A stretch of 64,000 bases of DNA from Petunia secreta (Eukaryota > Streptophyta > Magnoliopsida > Solanales > Solanaceae). The number at the start of each line of letters is the position of its first letter. The stretch's first letter is position 1. The stretch spans positions 620,001-684,000 of the forward strand of contig JARKIP010000201.1 in assembly GCA_029990175.1 (NCBI GenBank). Reading direction: 5' to 3'. The notes under the pieces were generated by a model, which worked only from the letters and a program-made list of their open reading frames with translations, had not been told where the DNA came from and did not search any database. The translations under genes and the position numbers were made by a program. Positions 47,108 to 58,075 of this stretch are shown piece after piece.

Positions 47108-47806
47108 TGGTAGGATCCTAAACACTAAGAATAGGAAACCAAGCAACCAATAATAAAATCGACGACACAAAATAAAGGATAAACGGGATAGGGGATATGT
47201 AGAAGAAAGAAAAGAATCAAATCTCAGAATTTTAAGTAAATTAGAACACTACAAACAAATTGTAATACTCTAATTTAGACGAATACAATCAAAGATCAAT
47301 ATCTGAGGGAGAAGAGACTTGAACTCAAGAAATGGATCTCTCTCACAAGAGAATCCAAGAGAGATCCAAGAAGAGAAAAAGGGATTAAACACATACACAC
47401 TCTCACAGAAGTAATGTCAATCACTCATTCATCCAAAATCTCTCCAATGACTAAATTCTAATTTAGGCTATTTGTAATAGTTACTAAATACAATGAAGGA
47501 ATGGACTAAAAAGCTGCTAATGCTGATTCTGGAAATCTGGCCTGGTCGTCCTTCATCGCGACCGCGTTTTGGACGTTGCGATCGTGCCATGTGTTCATGA
47601 AGCTTAATCGCAATCGCGTGGATTGTCCCGTGATCGCGTCTGTTGCCTCGTGATCACGTGTTCCCGAATTTCAGTAAGCTTCCATTTGCTTGTTTGGCGA
47701 ATCCTTTAGCTTGATTCTTTGATTCCAAGCTCTTTTGAACCATTCCAAGCTCCGGATGTTGAGCATGAACCTTCCATGGTTTCGGGTACTAATCCAGATC
47801 GCATAA
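47108..47806 (-). repeat. 5' LTR of NA1
   Basis: 699 bp, shorter than its partner by about 30 bp, partly through fewer GCGATCGCG words (47553-47665). The TATA word of the partner reads CTATTTGTAATAG here, so the core promoter of the 5' LTR is damaged. The outer end reads TTATGCGATC instead of TGATGCGATC on the minus strand. Confidence 0.85.
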
Positions 47807-48044
47807 CTGATAAAAGATGTTCCGAACAACATGACAAATGCCCCCAAAAATATATTTCAACCGCGACTTTTTATTCAAAATTCATCCAAAGCAACTCAAA
47901 TTAACACAAAAATATCTCAAATTTTATACCTAAGATCCAAATACCATTCTCAATCATTTCAAATAGTACCCACTCCAAAATAACATAAAAATCATGTTCA
48001 AATATTTTAACCCACTTCAAATTTTAAGAATATTTTGGATAAAA

Positions 48045-48195
48045 ATAAGATGATGATGATGAAGAAGAAGAAGATGACGATGATTACGATGTATACAATA
48101 AAAAGTAATTGAAGAGTATGACGAGAAAGATGAATAAAAAGAGTAGAAGGCAAAGAAAAGAAAATAGAAGAGGAGGAAGATGAAGAAGATATGAT
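48045..48195. repeat. GAT/GAA-rich low-complexity tract
   Basis: Repeated GATGATGATGAAGAAGAAG text. Frames through it encode runs of Ser or Phe on the minus strand and are not genes. Confidence 0.8.
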
Positions 48196-48519
48196 GAACA
48201 AGAAGATAAAATAGAGAATCTTTATTCATTTGTTTTAAAAATTTGTGGTCTTTAATTTTTATCCCACGAAGTTTAAAAATTTTGTTACTTTTAATTACAA
48301 CCCACAAAGTTTTAGAAATACTAATTTGGTTCTTGATTAGTCCTAATCACACTTAGAATAAAAAGAAAAGGGAAAAGAAAATGGGAGGTCCTGCCACGCC
48401 AAAAAAGCCTTGAGGGGTTTTGAAATACCAATTCTCTCAAGAAACCAGCTAAAAATTAGCTCTTAAGTGGACCCTCTTTCTGACGGTAAATACTTATCCG
48501 GGTGTTTACACCCATCCAT

Positions 48520-48651
48520 AAAAATTAATCACGATTCTGTGATTTAATGAAGAGATAATGTATATTAATTAATCATGGTTGAGTGAGAATAATCTATTTA
48601 TTAACAAATGGAATGTATTTATTGGTTGGGTGTAAACACCTAATGTGGGTA

Positions 48652-48692
<41 letters not shown>

Positions 48693-48995
48693 GAGATTGA
48701 TCTCTCTTATTAGGTAGAATTTGAATAGAAGAAAATAAATGACTCTATAACAATTATTGTATTTCGTTTACCAACTTTGTGTTAATTCATGAAAATTAAT
48801 CATGGTAAAGTGATTTAATGAAGAGAAAATATATATTAATTAACTATGGTTGAGAGAGAATTGTATATTTGTTAACAAATAGAATGCTTTTATTGACTGG
48901 GTGTAAACATCTGGTATGGGTAAGTATTTACCCTTTTTGACATGAGACTGATCTTTCTTATTAGGTACAATTTGAATAAAGAAAATGAATTACTC
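48520..48995. repeat. Tandem duplication, about 270-bp unit, with T35 run
   Basis: GTGATTTAATGAAGAGA, AATTAACTATGGTTGAG-like text, TGGGTGTAAACA and GATCTNTCTTATTAGGTA occur once in 48520-48740 and again in 48785-48995. A run of 35 T (48654-48688) lies in copy 1 where copy 2 has ATTTACCCTTTTTGAC. Confidence 0.8.
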
Positions 48996-49229
48996 CTATG
49001 AAAAGTATTACTCTCTCCATTTCAAAAAGGTAATACAATTTCACTCTCATTCAAGTCAAACTATGACATACTTTATATAGCAGGGGAATACTATATAACT
49101 ACATGAATGTATGTCATGATTTAAACTAATCTCTCCAACTGAAACTCGGCTCATGAAACTCAAAGTAATAGTTATCAAGATACATTCAAGTTAATAAGAT
49201 ATTTTGATTTTACTTCTAATAAGTGAGAA

Positions 49230-49760
49230 TTATAAAACTATGACACCGGCGACAATGGTTTGTTTAGCTGCGGCCTCCGCTAAATTTAAGTAAGTACTAT
49301 CCCAGTAGTAGCACTTGACCTTTTATCTATTTCAAAAACCTCCCAGATACATTGAAGTGTTGCCCTGCAGACGGAAATTCCCTATGAAATCTTATATTGG
49401 CGTCTGCATCCTGACATCCCTTTAAGTAAGTACTGTCTCCATAGCAGCACTTGACCTTTTATCTCTTTCAACATCTCCAAGATAACTTGAAGTGTTGCCC
49501 CGTCCTCCAAGATACTTGAAGTGTTGCCTCGACATCACTTTCCTCTTTAATCTCTTCACAGGCAGCACTTGTCATTTATATTTCTCGAAGTGGCATCACT
49601 TGTCAAGTTATAACTTGAAGTGTTGTCTGTGTAGGCAGAACTTGTCTTGAAGTGCTACCCCCTCCCGCCTAACTATTTTTCCAAACCATTCTTAAGTGGG
49701 GACAAAAACCATAACCAGGAATAAGGAGGTACATGTGGTAAAAAATTTTGAAATCAAAGC
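49230..49760 (-). mobile_element. Palindrome-rich MULE-like element, probable copy D
   Basis: Starts TATGACACCGGCGACAATGG, as copy C starts TATGACACGGGAAGCAATGG, and ends GGTACATGTGGTAAAAAATT, similar to the C end. The interior repeats AAGTGTTGCC and AGCACTTG words in place of AAGTCTTGGC. No clear 9-bp duplication was found, so ends are approximate. Confidence 0.5.
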
Positions 49761-49910
49761 CCGTATAGCAAAATAATAAATGCAAAACTATAATAAAAAA
49801 TCAAGCTGTACAAAAAGTGTATGTCGTTACGAGTTCGATTCCTATTAATAAAATCAAATATAATGTTTAATTAGCGAAAAGTAGAAGAGCATAGACTCAT
49901 AGGGGAGGGG

Positions 49911-49911
<1 letters not shown>

Positions 49912-49989
<78 letters not shown>
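49912..49989. repeat. (GA)n microsatellite
   Basis: Uninterrupted GA dinucleotides, about 39 units, after a G-rich run. A candidate polymorphic marker. Confidence 0.98.
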
Positions 49990-49992
<3 letters not shown>

Positions 49993-50559
49993 TGTCCTAT
50001 ATGGTATTTGAATGTTTTTGAAAGGATTATTTATTAGTTATTGACTAGAATCTCTATTGTAATGAGATTGAAGATAGAGATTTTTTTAAGGAGATAGGAA
50101 TATCTAATATACATCTATTTAATTGTTTTTTTTCAAATAAGCGACCTTCTCTCTCTAGCCTAGCGATTTTTAGGCGACTTTTTGGAGAAAGTCAGCACCA
50201 CCTCATTCCATGCCAAGCATGGCTACACCACCCGTTCAGTAGCCCCCCCGGGGTTACTCAACACGTATCCAACCCCCATACAAGCTCTAGTAAAATTCCA
50301 CCCTCTCCATCAATCCTTTATTCTCATATGCTAAAACCCATATTCAAAAAGTTGATATTGATCAACGTTTATTTCGTACTGTTGTTTATTCGCAATGAAC
50401 AAATACTCTTACATGGAAGATGTCAGAAGTCAAGAAATCTCTTACAAAGGAGCAGATACACAGGGTGGTGCTGACAAGAAGCTTGATGTGGTTAATGCCA
50501 GTCCTGAGCTATCAAAGGGTAGGCCAACCACTGATAAGGAGCTGGAGGAGCTGAAATAA

Positions 50560-51397
50560 TGCAGGTAAAAATAAGCGGAAGTAAATAACAAGACACGGAA
50601 ATAATAAATGATAGAATCAATAAGATAACAAGAAATATAAGACGAGGAAGAACAAAAATAGAAGAAAGAACAGATAAACGTTTCAAAACATGAATGAATA
50701 TCCAAGAGAGAGAAAGGGAAACCTGAACCTAACAAGTATTCATACTAGGATGAAATCCACATGGTTCCAAGCTAAGAGATTCTTGAAGCTTCAAGATTCT
50801 ACAAGAAAGACCTTGCCTCTTCTATGTATATTCTTTAATCTAGGTTACCTAAATGAACTAGAAAGACCTAATGAGCTATTTATAGTGTTTTCCTCATGTT
50901 ATCTAATATCTAAAATACCCCACAAGTTGGGTAAAAAAATAAAGACCACGTAGGGTCAAACTAGTAAATAATACTAGACTAAAGAAGGAATCCCGTTTTG
51001 GACATAGTAGGGTCAGGCGCTCCTCCTGTATTATGGGCGCTCGACCTGGGGCCTTCAATGGTCATTACATTAGGCGCTCCTCCTCATGGTCAGGCGCTCC
51101 GCCTAGTAGGAGGTCTTCCTGGAAGGTGAGACAGAATGGTCTTGGTTCCATACTTAGCCAAATCTTGTACTAAGTTGGGGTAGGCGCTCTTCCTGAGCTT
51201 TGAGGCGCTCCGCCTCATCTGTGAGCATGTAGAGGAGGCTCAAAATCATCTTGGAGAGCTCCTCCTCAGTGGTTCCCCAGTTCATGATCTTCAATTTGAT
51301 CCTGAACCCTCTTCTGAAGCGCTTGACCTTCATACCTTTGCATCCTTCCAGCTTGGCTCTTGATGGTTGATGCTTATGGTCGATTTGTCCTGCATCA
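50560..51397 (-). repeat. 3' LTR of NA2
   Basis: The block at 51012-51220 holds six words of the type AGGCGCTCCTCCT or AGGCGCTCCGCCT; the latter is palindromic at its ends. CTATAAATAG on the minus strand is at 50876-50885. The left part is shared with the partner at about 93% by eye. Confidence 0.88.
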
Positions 51398-52284
51398 TCC
51401 TCCCCTTCGTGAAAGGATTTCGTCCTCGAAATCAACCAATCAAAGCCTACAATCGAAGACAACCACAAACAACAAGAGTAGGTTAGTTCCAAAACTGTGG
51501 AAAACACACTCTTATGATAGAGCCAAGCATCAATAACCATAAAAAAACTCATGTCTCCAAAAGAAACAACAAGTACTTGACTCCAAAGGAAAGTGTATTC
51601 ATCACAAGAACAAGCAAAGAGATCAATAGGGCATGGAAAATGCAAGATTAATCTATCAATAATCTTATGATCCCTAAGCTCATTACCAACACACCAAACC
51701 TTCAATATAATGTCTTCAAAAAGTGGCACATTGGTTTTGGCATGCTCAACTCTCAAAGTGTGATCAACATATGGGATGGAGTAAACAAAATAGTTCAACC
51801 TACAACTAGCATCAATTAATCCACTCCCCTTCTTAAAAGCACTCATACTCACACCAAGAGACAACTCCTCACCTCCAAATCTATCCTTAAGACAACCCTC
51901 CTCACAAGGCAAACTCTCAAGAAAGGTATTAATAATGGCTTCTTCATCATCATAACCCAAACAATCAAGAGTAAGGTCACTAGAAGAATCATCTGCCTCA
52001 CTCGAAATTTCAAACAAAGTGTTGTCTATGGAGTCAAATCTTTTACACCATGGAGGTTCTAACTCAATTCTAGTTTGATACAAATCATCACCACAAATAA
52101 AGATGCCCTGAAACAAAGGATTAGTAAAAGTAGAAATATCAACTTCATTTTTAAGCAAAGGTGAAGTATCAAAAGTAGGTTCATCACTCACACTTGAGGA
52201 GTCATCATAGATCCATCTCATGCAATAGAGACTCTTCAAGGTCACTACCATTTTCACTACAACACATAGGTCCACCAAAGACAA
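51154..52284 (-). CDS. NA2 acidic protein with C-terminal IDAS segment
   Basis: A 376-codon frame; its last codons run into the 3' LTR. Residues 25-130 are acidic and Ser-rich (DDSSSVSDEPTFDTSPLL). At about 155-185 is LIDASCRLNYFVYSIPYVD then HTLRVEHA, which aligns with the NA1 segment IDASFSVNFF. A Trp/Cys/Phe-rich stretch (245-295) could hold a membrane segment. It ends before the LTR with SRTKSFHEGEDD, encoded by the conserved pre-PPT zone. The real start is probably further upstream, because 52326-52937 is similar in composition and separated only by stops. Function unknown. Confidence 0.5.
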   Translation of the reverse strand: MSLVDLCVVVKMVVTLKSLYCMRWIYDDSSSVSDEPTFDTSPLLKNEVDISTFTNPLFQGIFICGDDLYQTRIELEPPWCKRFDSIDNTLFEISSEADDSSSDLTLDCLGYDDEEAIINTFLESLPCEEGCLKDRFGGEELSLGVSMSAFKKGSGLIDASCRLNYFVYSIPYVDHTLRVEHAKTNVPLFEDIILKVWCVGNELRDHKIIDRLILHFPCPIDLFACSCDEYTFLWSQVLVVSFGDMSFFMVIDAWLYHKSVFSTVLELTYSCCLWLSSIVGFDWLISRTKSFHEGEDDAGQIDHKHQPSRAKLEGCKGMKVKRFRRGFRIKLKIMNWGTTEEELSKMILSLLYMLTDEAERLKAQEERLPQLSTRFG

Positions 52285-52325
52285 TTATATTAATAAGGGT
52301 GTGATCAAACAACTCATCTTCCCCT

Positions 52326-52937
52326 TTATAAAAAAATTGGTGGTGTATCATAACAAGGGTCACAAACAAGGTCAACTACACTATCTTCACTAAAGAGAGG
52401 TTCAATGAATACCGAGTTCACATCATGATGTGGCTTATAAACCCTCTCAACTAGTGGTTCACAATCAAACACAAGTTGACCAACCGGCTCTACACTAGTT
52501 GCAAACATATTGTAGTCATACAAATCATCAACTAGCATAGAGCTTTCACAAACACTACCACAAGACAATGAAGTAACATGCTCATGGAAAGAAGAACTAA
52601 CACTTACACTTGATTTGTCATCTTGCTCACTCAATGCACTTGAAGTATCACGGCTATCTCCTCCACCTTGTAGCTCACATTGAGAATCTTCTTCACCTTG
52701 CCTTTCCATCTTAGAACATGATTGAGACTCCATCAGTTTTCCTCCAAGAATACCTACAAAAGTACTCATACAAGTAGAAAAAGAAGATAAAGAATAAGTA
52801 TTAGAATAATGGGTGCCCTCACTCTCAATGATTCTTCTTCCCTCTTTCTTCTCCCTCATTTTTCTTTCAAGATCGGGTGTAGATTCGGGTGGTGCCAACT
52901 CACTCACATCACTCAACATAACCTCTCCTCTTTCCAC
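52326..52937 (-). pseudogene. NA2 acidic Ser/Cys-rich region
   Basis: A 203-codon frame from MERGEVMLSDVSELAPPEST to CYDTPPIFL. It contains HEHVTSLSCGS and repeated short acidic phrases (FDCEPLVER, VFIEPLFSED) like those of NA1 at 43991-44650. Probably the middle of one long protein with the flanking frames, broken by stops near 52325 and 52960. Confidence 0.5.
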
Positions 52938-52976
52938 TTGAGCGTTGTCACCCGTCTCTCCCTTACTCCTCTCAAT

Positions 52977-53978
52977 CTATTGTCTCTCATATTTGGGCGA
53001 GTTGGGACGTGGCCCGAGAATTCCCATAGCCAAAGTAGGTGAACTCTTTATATCAACCCAGAATCTACGACTTAGAGACTCATCACTTGATGTCTCCTTC
53101 TTCTTTGTTGGTGAACCACTTTGCTTTGAAGCTTGTGGTTTTGGGTTAACCTTTTTGACACTTGTCAACTCTTTTCTTGCACTCGTCCCATCATTTCTTG
53201 TGTTTGTAGGACTTCTTGATTGCATTCTCTCATTCTTAGGACTTCTCCTCAAAGGTGTCCCACTATTTCTCATGTTGGTGGGCTTTCTTGCTTGTACTTC
53301 TTCTTTCCTAGGAAGGAGGACTTGTAACATCTCTTGTGCTCTAACATGATAGATGCCAAGGCCCTTGTGGAACTTGAAGTATCTATAGAGAAGCCAAGGC
53401 TTTCCCAACATTACATCACATCTCTCTAAAGGACCCACTGTACACTCAACTTTTTCTTCATAGTTCCTTTGCGACACCATCACCCGGACCACTCCATCAA
53501 CACAAGGTATTCCCATCCTTCTTACTACAAGAGGACTAATCCAGCTTGTTTGACCTTCATCCACTTGAAGCACGTACCCACGATTTTCATTAAGGCTCAC
53601 TATGAATTGACACCACTCTTTTTTTCTTAAGAGCTCATCGTAGTAGTGTCCCCTAAACTTCCCATCGATAGTAGTCTCACTTGAGGCACTACCATGAGAT
53701 GGGTACTTCCTTATTTCTCCACTATTAGTAATACCACTATAGTAGTTTTCACTTCCCATCACCCTTCCAATATCACTAACATAATTGAAAGTCCGGGAAA
53801 GAGTCTCATACCTTGTTGCAACATCATGAGTTTGGTTGCTCTCATCAAGGTATCTATACGACATTCTCCTAGTTGTAGGAGTATGGTAAAAACTCTCCTC
53901 CTCCACGCCATACCCATATCCATCCAAACCTTCCTTATGGCTCCTTGTACCTGCAAAAGACATCTTAAGAAAGTTCAA
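52977..53978 (-). CDS. NA2 protease-like protein with basic tail
   Basis: A 333-codon frame. Residues 1-110 are Tyr/Gly/Ser-rich (DGYGYGVEEESFYHT), resembling the start of the NA1 protein. Residues 130-215 contain ISPLVVRRMGIPC, KVECTVGPLERCDVMLGKPW and YFKFHKGLGIY, the pattern of the second half of Ty3/Gypsy retropepsin ending in LGRPW. The catalytic DTG/DSG triad is absent; the equivalent region reads VDEGQTSWISP. The tail (230-320) is basic with repeated SPTNTRN/SPTKKK motifs. An inactive protease-like domain kept in a non-autonomous element would suggest binding to Gag or RNA; this is inference. Confidence 0.55.
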   Translation of the reverse strand: MNFLKMSFAGTRSHKEGLDGYGYGVEEESFYHTPTTRRMSYRYLDESNQTHDVATRYETLSRTFNYVSDIGRVMGSENYYSGITNSGEIRKYPSHGSASSETTIDGKFRGHYYDELLRKKEWCQFIVSLNENRGYVLQVDEGQTSWISPLVVRRMGIPCVDGVVRVMVSQRNYEEKVECTVGPLERCDVMLGKPWLLYRYFKFHKGLGIYHVRAQEMLQVLLPRKEEVQARKPTNMRNSGTPLRRSPKNERMQSRSPTNTRNDGTSARKELTSVKKVNPKPQASKQSGSPTKKKETSSDESLSRRFWVDIKSSPTLAMGILGPRPNSPKYERQ

Positions 53979-54359
53979 AGGTTAGTATAAACAACCTCAC
54001 TTGCACTCCTCACTTTTGGTGGTGGCACTCAACACTCTTTTTAGGATTCACACCCCCAAACCCCCACCCAAAGATGCCTGTTATCTCTTATGAACCACGG
54101 TGGCAAGATCACCAAGTAGTACATCCAAGTATTGGTTCGGAATGGGGTTTATGTGACTCGATGGACCGACGGCTATTTAAAGTGCGTACTTGAAGTCAAG
54201 AAAGTTCAACGACTATAGAGGAAGCTCCAAGATGCATAAGACCCTAAAAGCTCAAGAGTTAGTGTTAATGGAGTAGGACAAGTACCCAAGAAACACTAAC
54301 CAAGAAGTTCGGAAGCAAAGTACAAGCGATAACCTACAAGAAAAACTACCTGGAAGGAG

Positions 54360-54470
54360 TCAACAGGGGGAGGCGGTCCGCCCAAAAGGGGAGGCACTGC
54401 GCCCACTTTAGCTACTGGGTTTTTTTGAGGCGGTACACCTAAAATGTAGGCGCTCCGTCCAAGGCCAATT
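54360..54470. repeat. AGGCGCTCCGCCT-type words in the NA2 leader
   Basis: GAGGCGGTCCGCCC, GAGGCACTGCGCCC, GAGGCGGTACACCT and TAGGCGCTCCGTCC within 90 bp, upstream of the coding region. Same relative place as the GCGATCGCG words of NA1. Confidence 0.8.
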
Positions 54471-54955
54471 TCAGCAGCGTTCAAGAATGATTTTTGCTCG
54501 TTTTTCACCAAATTTCCAATCTATTGCAAGTTGTTTCCCATGTCTAAGGGTACTCAAAGTTGTGTCTAATGATCCCAACAAACCCCAATAATTTTCAAGT
54601 GCTAACAATCAAGATCTAAAGCGATTCAAGATCTAAAGCGATTCAAGCAAGGGTTTCAAGTCGGGTTTAAAAATTTTTGAAGTTTCAATCCACAACTCTA
54701 AAACGTGATATGAGGGTACCAAATCAATGGGAAATCATCATAAATCAATCTCCAATAACTATCAATGATAGGGGAATCAAATCCAATCCAAACTATGATT
54801 TTTCTTTTTTGTGATTTTTTTTTTATTTTTCACTTTTTTGTTCTTTTTCTTTATATCAAAGCAACAACAAGAACAATAAACTAAAGATACGAGATAGACG
54901 AACAGGACGAGGATTCATAAGAACAAGTCCTAGCCATACTCTGATACCAAACTTA

Positions 54956-55815
54956 TGCAGGGTAAAAACGAGCGAAAGCAAATAACAAGACACTGAAGCA
55001 ATAAATGATAGAATCAATAAGAGAACAAGAAATATAAGACGAGGTAGAACAGTAATAGAAGAACGAACGGATAAATGATTCAAAACATGAACGAATATCC
55101 AAGAGAGAGAAAGGGAAACTTGAACCTAACAAAGATTCATACTAGGATGAAATCCACATGGTTCCAATTTAAGAGATTCATGAAGCTTGAAGCTTCTACA
55201 AGAAAGGCCTTTCCCCTTCTATATCTATTCTTCAATCTACGTTAGCTAACTGAACTAGAAAGACCCAATGAGGTATTTATAGTGTTTTCCTCATGTTATC
55301 TAATGTCAAAAATACCCCACAAGTTGGATAAAATAATAAAGACCACGTAGAGTCAAACTAGTAAATAATACTAGACTTAAGAAGGAATCCCGTCTAGGAC
55401 ATAGTAGGGTCAGGCGATCCTCTTAGATTTTGGGCGCTCCACCTGGGGCCTTCACTGGTCATTAATTTAGGCGCTCCTCCTCATGGTCAGGTGCTCCGCC
55501 TAGTAGGAGGTCCGCCTGGAAGGTAAGGCAGAATGGTCTTGGTTCCATACCTAGCCATATCTTGTACTAAGTTGGGGTAGGCGCTCCTCCTAACCTTTGA
55601 GGCGCTCCGCCTCATCTTGGAGCATGTAGAGGAGGCTCAAAATCATCTTGGGGAGCTCCTCCTTGGTGCCTAGGTGCTCCTCCTCAATGGTGCTCAAGTT
55701 CATGATCTTCAATTTGATCCTGAACTCTCTTCCGAAGCGCTTGGCCTTCCAACCTTTGCATCCTTCCAGCTTGGCTCTTGATGGTTGGTGCTTAGGTTCG
55801 AATTGTCCCGCATCA
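54956..55815 (-). repeat. 5' LTR of NA2
   Basis: 860 bp with seven palindrome-type words at 55410-55685. The minus-strand TATA word at 55273-55282 reads CTATAAATAC. It has about 20 bp more than its partner, mostly an extra word near 55665. Confidence 0.88.
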
Positions 55816-56100
55816 TATATGAAGGCTATGATAGTACTAAAAAGAAGAATGCACAGCTGGTTGCAAAGAATTTTGAGCGTACACCTGATTTAGTGCAAGT
55901 TTTTGACAAACCGTTGGAAAAGTAGGTGGAAATTTGTGATGATGAAGAGCATGATACTAAGTCTACAACGCAGAATTATTTTAATGTAGCTGAAAAGGGT
56001 GACATATCACCTAGATAGGTTGCGGCACAGAAGAAAAAGAGCAAACAGGTTTGGGGAAAAAGAGAAAAAAAGTGTTACTCTGCCAGCCGAAGGGGGTATC
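55816..56100 (+). pseudogene. LINE segment between the two nested insertions
   Basis: Translates as YEGYDSTKKKNAQLVAKN, then RTPDLVQVFDKPLEK, stop, VEICDDEEHDTKST, NYFNVAEKGDISPR, stop, and a Lys-rich tail. It is the N-terminal, nucleic-acid-binding side of the LINE protein. Two stops show decay. Confidence 0.7.
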
Positions 56101-57412
56101 TGAAACGACCTTAGGTAGTCGTTTCGGAAGTTAGGGCTCCGATTGGCATGAAGTTAATTTTATAATCTTTGTAAGGTCCATTAGGACCTGTCTGTAAAAT
56201 TTGAGTTAAATCAGACCTCGTTTGGTACGTATCGGAAGAAGATTTCAGTTTTTATTGTCGATAAATATTAAAAAGAGGTTTTCGAGCTCAATTTTGGCAA
56301 ATGAGCTCCGATTCAAAATCCGAAAGCGCCGTTAGGTTCATATGATTATTTGTGATTTTTGTGAACTTTCGAAAATGAATTTCGAGGTTGTTCGGCTAGT
56401 TTCCGCTAAAATGTCGAAAGTTAAATAATTTGACCTTTTTTCCATTTAATTTGCATATTGAGTTTCGGGAGTCCGATTTGAGATTCGCCTTAGCAAGTGT
56501 ATTACATATATTTTGTATAACTTGTATGCAAAAGTTGGAATTATTTCGAGTATCATAAGGTACCGTTTTAATTTTCGATTAAGAAAAGAAAATATAAAAG
56601 TAAAAGTAAATTAAAAAAAAGAAAAAAAAAAAGACAAAGAAAAATTGGAGGCAGTGGGACTTGGGATTAAATATCCCTTGGCAATAGTAAGCAACAGAAA
56701 TGGGGAAACAAGGAAACGAGAAGGGAACCGCGAAAGCACAGGCGAAAAATGCTAGAAAATGCGAAAAGAGCCGGAGAAAAATAGTATTTTCACTCCGAAA
56801 CATTCAGGTAATGATCTTAATGCATTATTTTAGTTTATTACATGTTTTTGAATATATTTTAACGGTAAAAATTAGGATATTAGACATATTTTTAATAAGT
56901 TGAATTAATAGTTTAAAGGGTCAATTGAACCCCGATAATAGAATTGATTATATATTCATACTCAGTGAATTATGGGGAACATATAAATATAATTTATTTA
57001 GGGTTTGGTTATGTGACCTTAAACCCTGTACATAGGCATGACCTGCGTATTGCGTATGCGAATAGGGTATCAGGTTCCTAACCGGATTGCTCTAAGACGT
57101 GAGGAATGAAGCCTTTAGCCTAATTTGATATATTTTTTGCTTATTGAATAAGAAGGATCGTTTGGCAATGAATCCAAAGGACAAAGCGGTTATTGCGTGG
57201 TTGTGCTAACTTTGTAACAAGGTAAGCATTTATATCCATTTCTTTGGAGGCCCTTGGCCTCGTGGATATTCTACCACATGTTCCTTACGTGTGTAATTGC
57301 CGATAGAAATACTCATTACGCCTTAGCTTTGAATTTACATTGTATATTATATGTTATGCCCTATTGTTGGTATTGCATTGAACATATGAGTATTGCACTC
57401 TGGTTTTGAGCA

Positions 57413-57780
57413 TTGCATATACTTCCCGGTTGGCGAGGAGAGTCCCAAACCGGTGAAGGGTCGTTATTGCATATACTTCCCGATTGGCTAGGAGAGTCCC
57501 ACACCGGTGAAGGGTCATTATTGCATATACTTCCCGGTTGGCGATGAGAGTCCCGCACCGGCGAAGGGTCATTATTGCATATACGTTCTGGTTGGCGAGG
57601 AGAGTCCAGCACCGGCGATGGGTCATTATTGCATATACTTCCCGGTTGGAGATGAGAGTCTCGCACCGATGAAGGGTCATTATTGCATGTAGTTCCCGGT
57701 TGGCGATGAGAGTCCCGCACCGGTGAAGGGTCATTATTGCATATATCTCCTGGTTGACGATGAGAGTCCCGCGCCGGAGA
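57413..57780 (+). repeat. 54-bp tandem array in the solo LTR (about 7 units)
   Basis: Units contain GCATATACTTCCCGGTTGG, CGATGAGAGTCCCGCACCGG and TGAAGGGTCATTATT. The ends CCGGT and ACCGG of the middle portion are complementary. Two overlapping frames of 119 and 155 codons are artefacts of a period divisible by three. Confidence 0.93.
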
Positions 57781-57944
57781 TATGTATCAGGCATATGTGA
57801 CAGCATTGCATCATACCGCATTCATCCCATTTCATTGCACCGCATGCTGACTATTGTGTGTATTGTGTTGTGTTTTATATATGCGGTATGTATACCATGT
57901 TGTGGACATATTTTAGTTTACCTGTATATTTCTGGCTCGTATTC

Positions 57945-58075
57945 TAGGTCGCACGCCGCGACAAATAAACATATGGATCGGGTTGCACGCCGCGACTGTA
58001 TAAATATATGGATCGGGTTGCATGCCGCGACAGTATAAATATATGGATCGGGTTGCACGCCGCAACAGTATTTAT
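57945..58075 (+). repeat. Tandem GGATCGGGTTGCACGCCGCG units
   Basis: Four units of about 34-35 bp, each GGATCGGGTTGCACGCCGCG then ACAGTATAAATATAT. The TATAAATATA in every unit is a conspicuous TATA-like word. The left-edge LTR starts within the same block. Confidence 0.85.

Larger units (their letters stand above)
42817..47806 (-). mobile_element. Non-autonomous Gypsy element NA1, TSD CTGAT
   Basis: LTRs 42817-43546 and 47108-47806 are flanked by CTGAT at 42812-42816 and 47807-47811. On the minus strand the primer site TTTGATATCAGAGC, a variant of the initiator-Met site, abuts the 5' LTR, and AAAGAAGGAGGGAA abuts the 3' LTR. The interior codes for a protease-like region and long acidic regions but has no RT, RNase H or integrase. 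It is a sister of the element at 50560-55815: same signals, same gene order and a shared C-terminal segment. Confidence 0.88.
50560..55815 (-). mobile_element. Non-autonomous Gypsy element NA2 inside the LINE
   Basis: LTRs 50560-51397 and 54956-55815 have plus-strand ends TGCAGG and GCATCA. On the minus strand TTTGGTATCAGAG (initiator-Met primer site, 54939-54951) follows the 5' LTR and CACGAAGGGGAGGA precedes the 3' LTR. The flanking five bases, AATAA and TATAT, match at only 3 of 5, so the duplication has decayed. The interior has protease-like and acidic coding regions and no RT or integrase. Confidence 0.88.

Noticed and set aside
48007..48307. Frames encoding Ser- or Phe-rich peptides
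   Set aside because: Low-complexity GAT/GAA tract; no start context, domain or conservation signal.
49000..49090. Stowaway-like start CTCTCTCCATTTCAAAAAGG
   Set aside because: No matching inverted end with a TA duplication was found downstream; at most a decayed fragment.
57413..57780. Regular repeats resembling a CRISPR array
   Set aside because: Units are tandem without unique spacers, lie inside a plant LTR, and have a degenerate second copy at 216-475.
57354..57821. Frames of 155 and 119 codons with repeated protein motifs
   Set aside because: They translate the 54-bp tandem array (a multiple of three) of the Tekay-like LTR; both strands and several frames are equally open.
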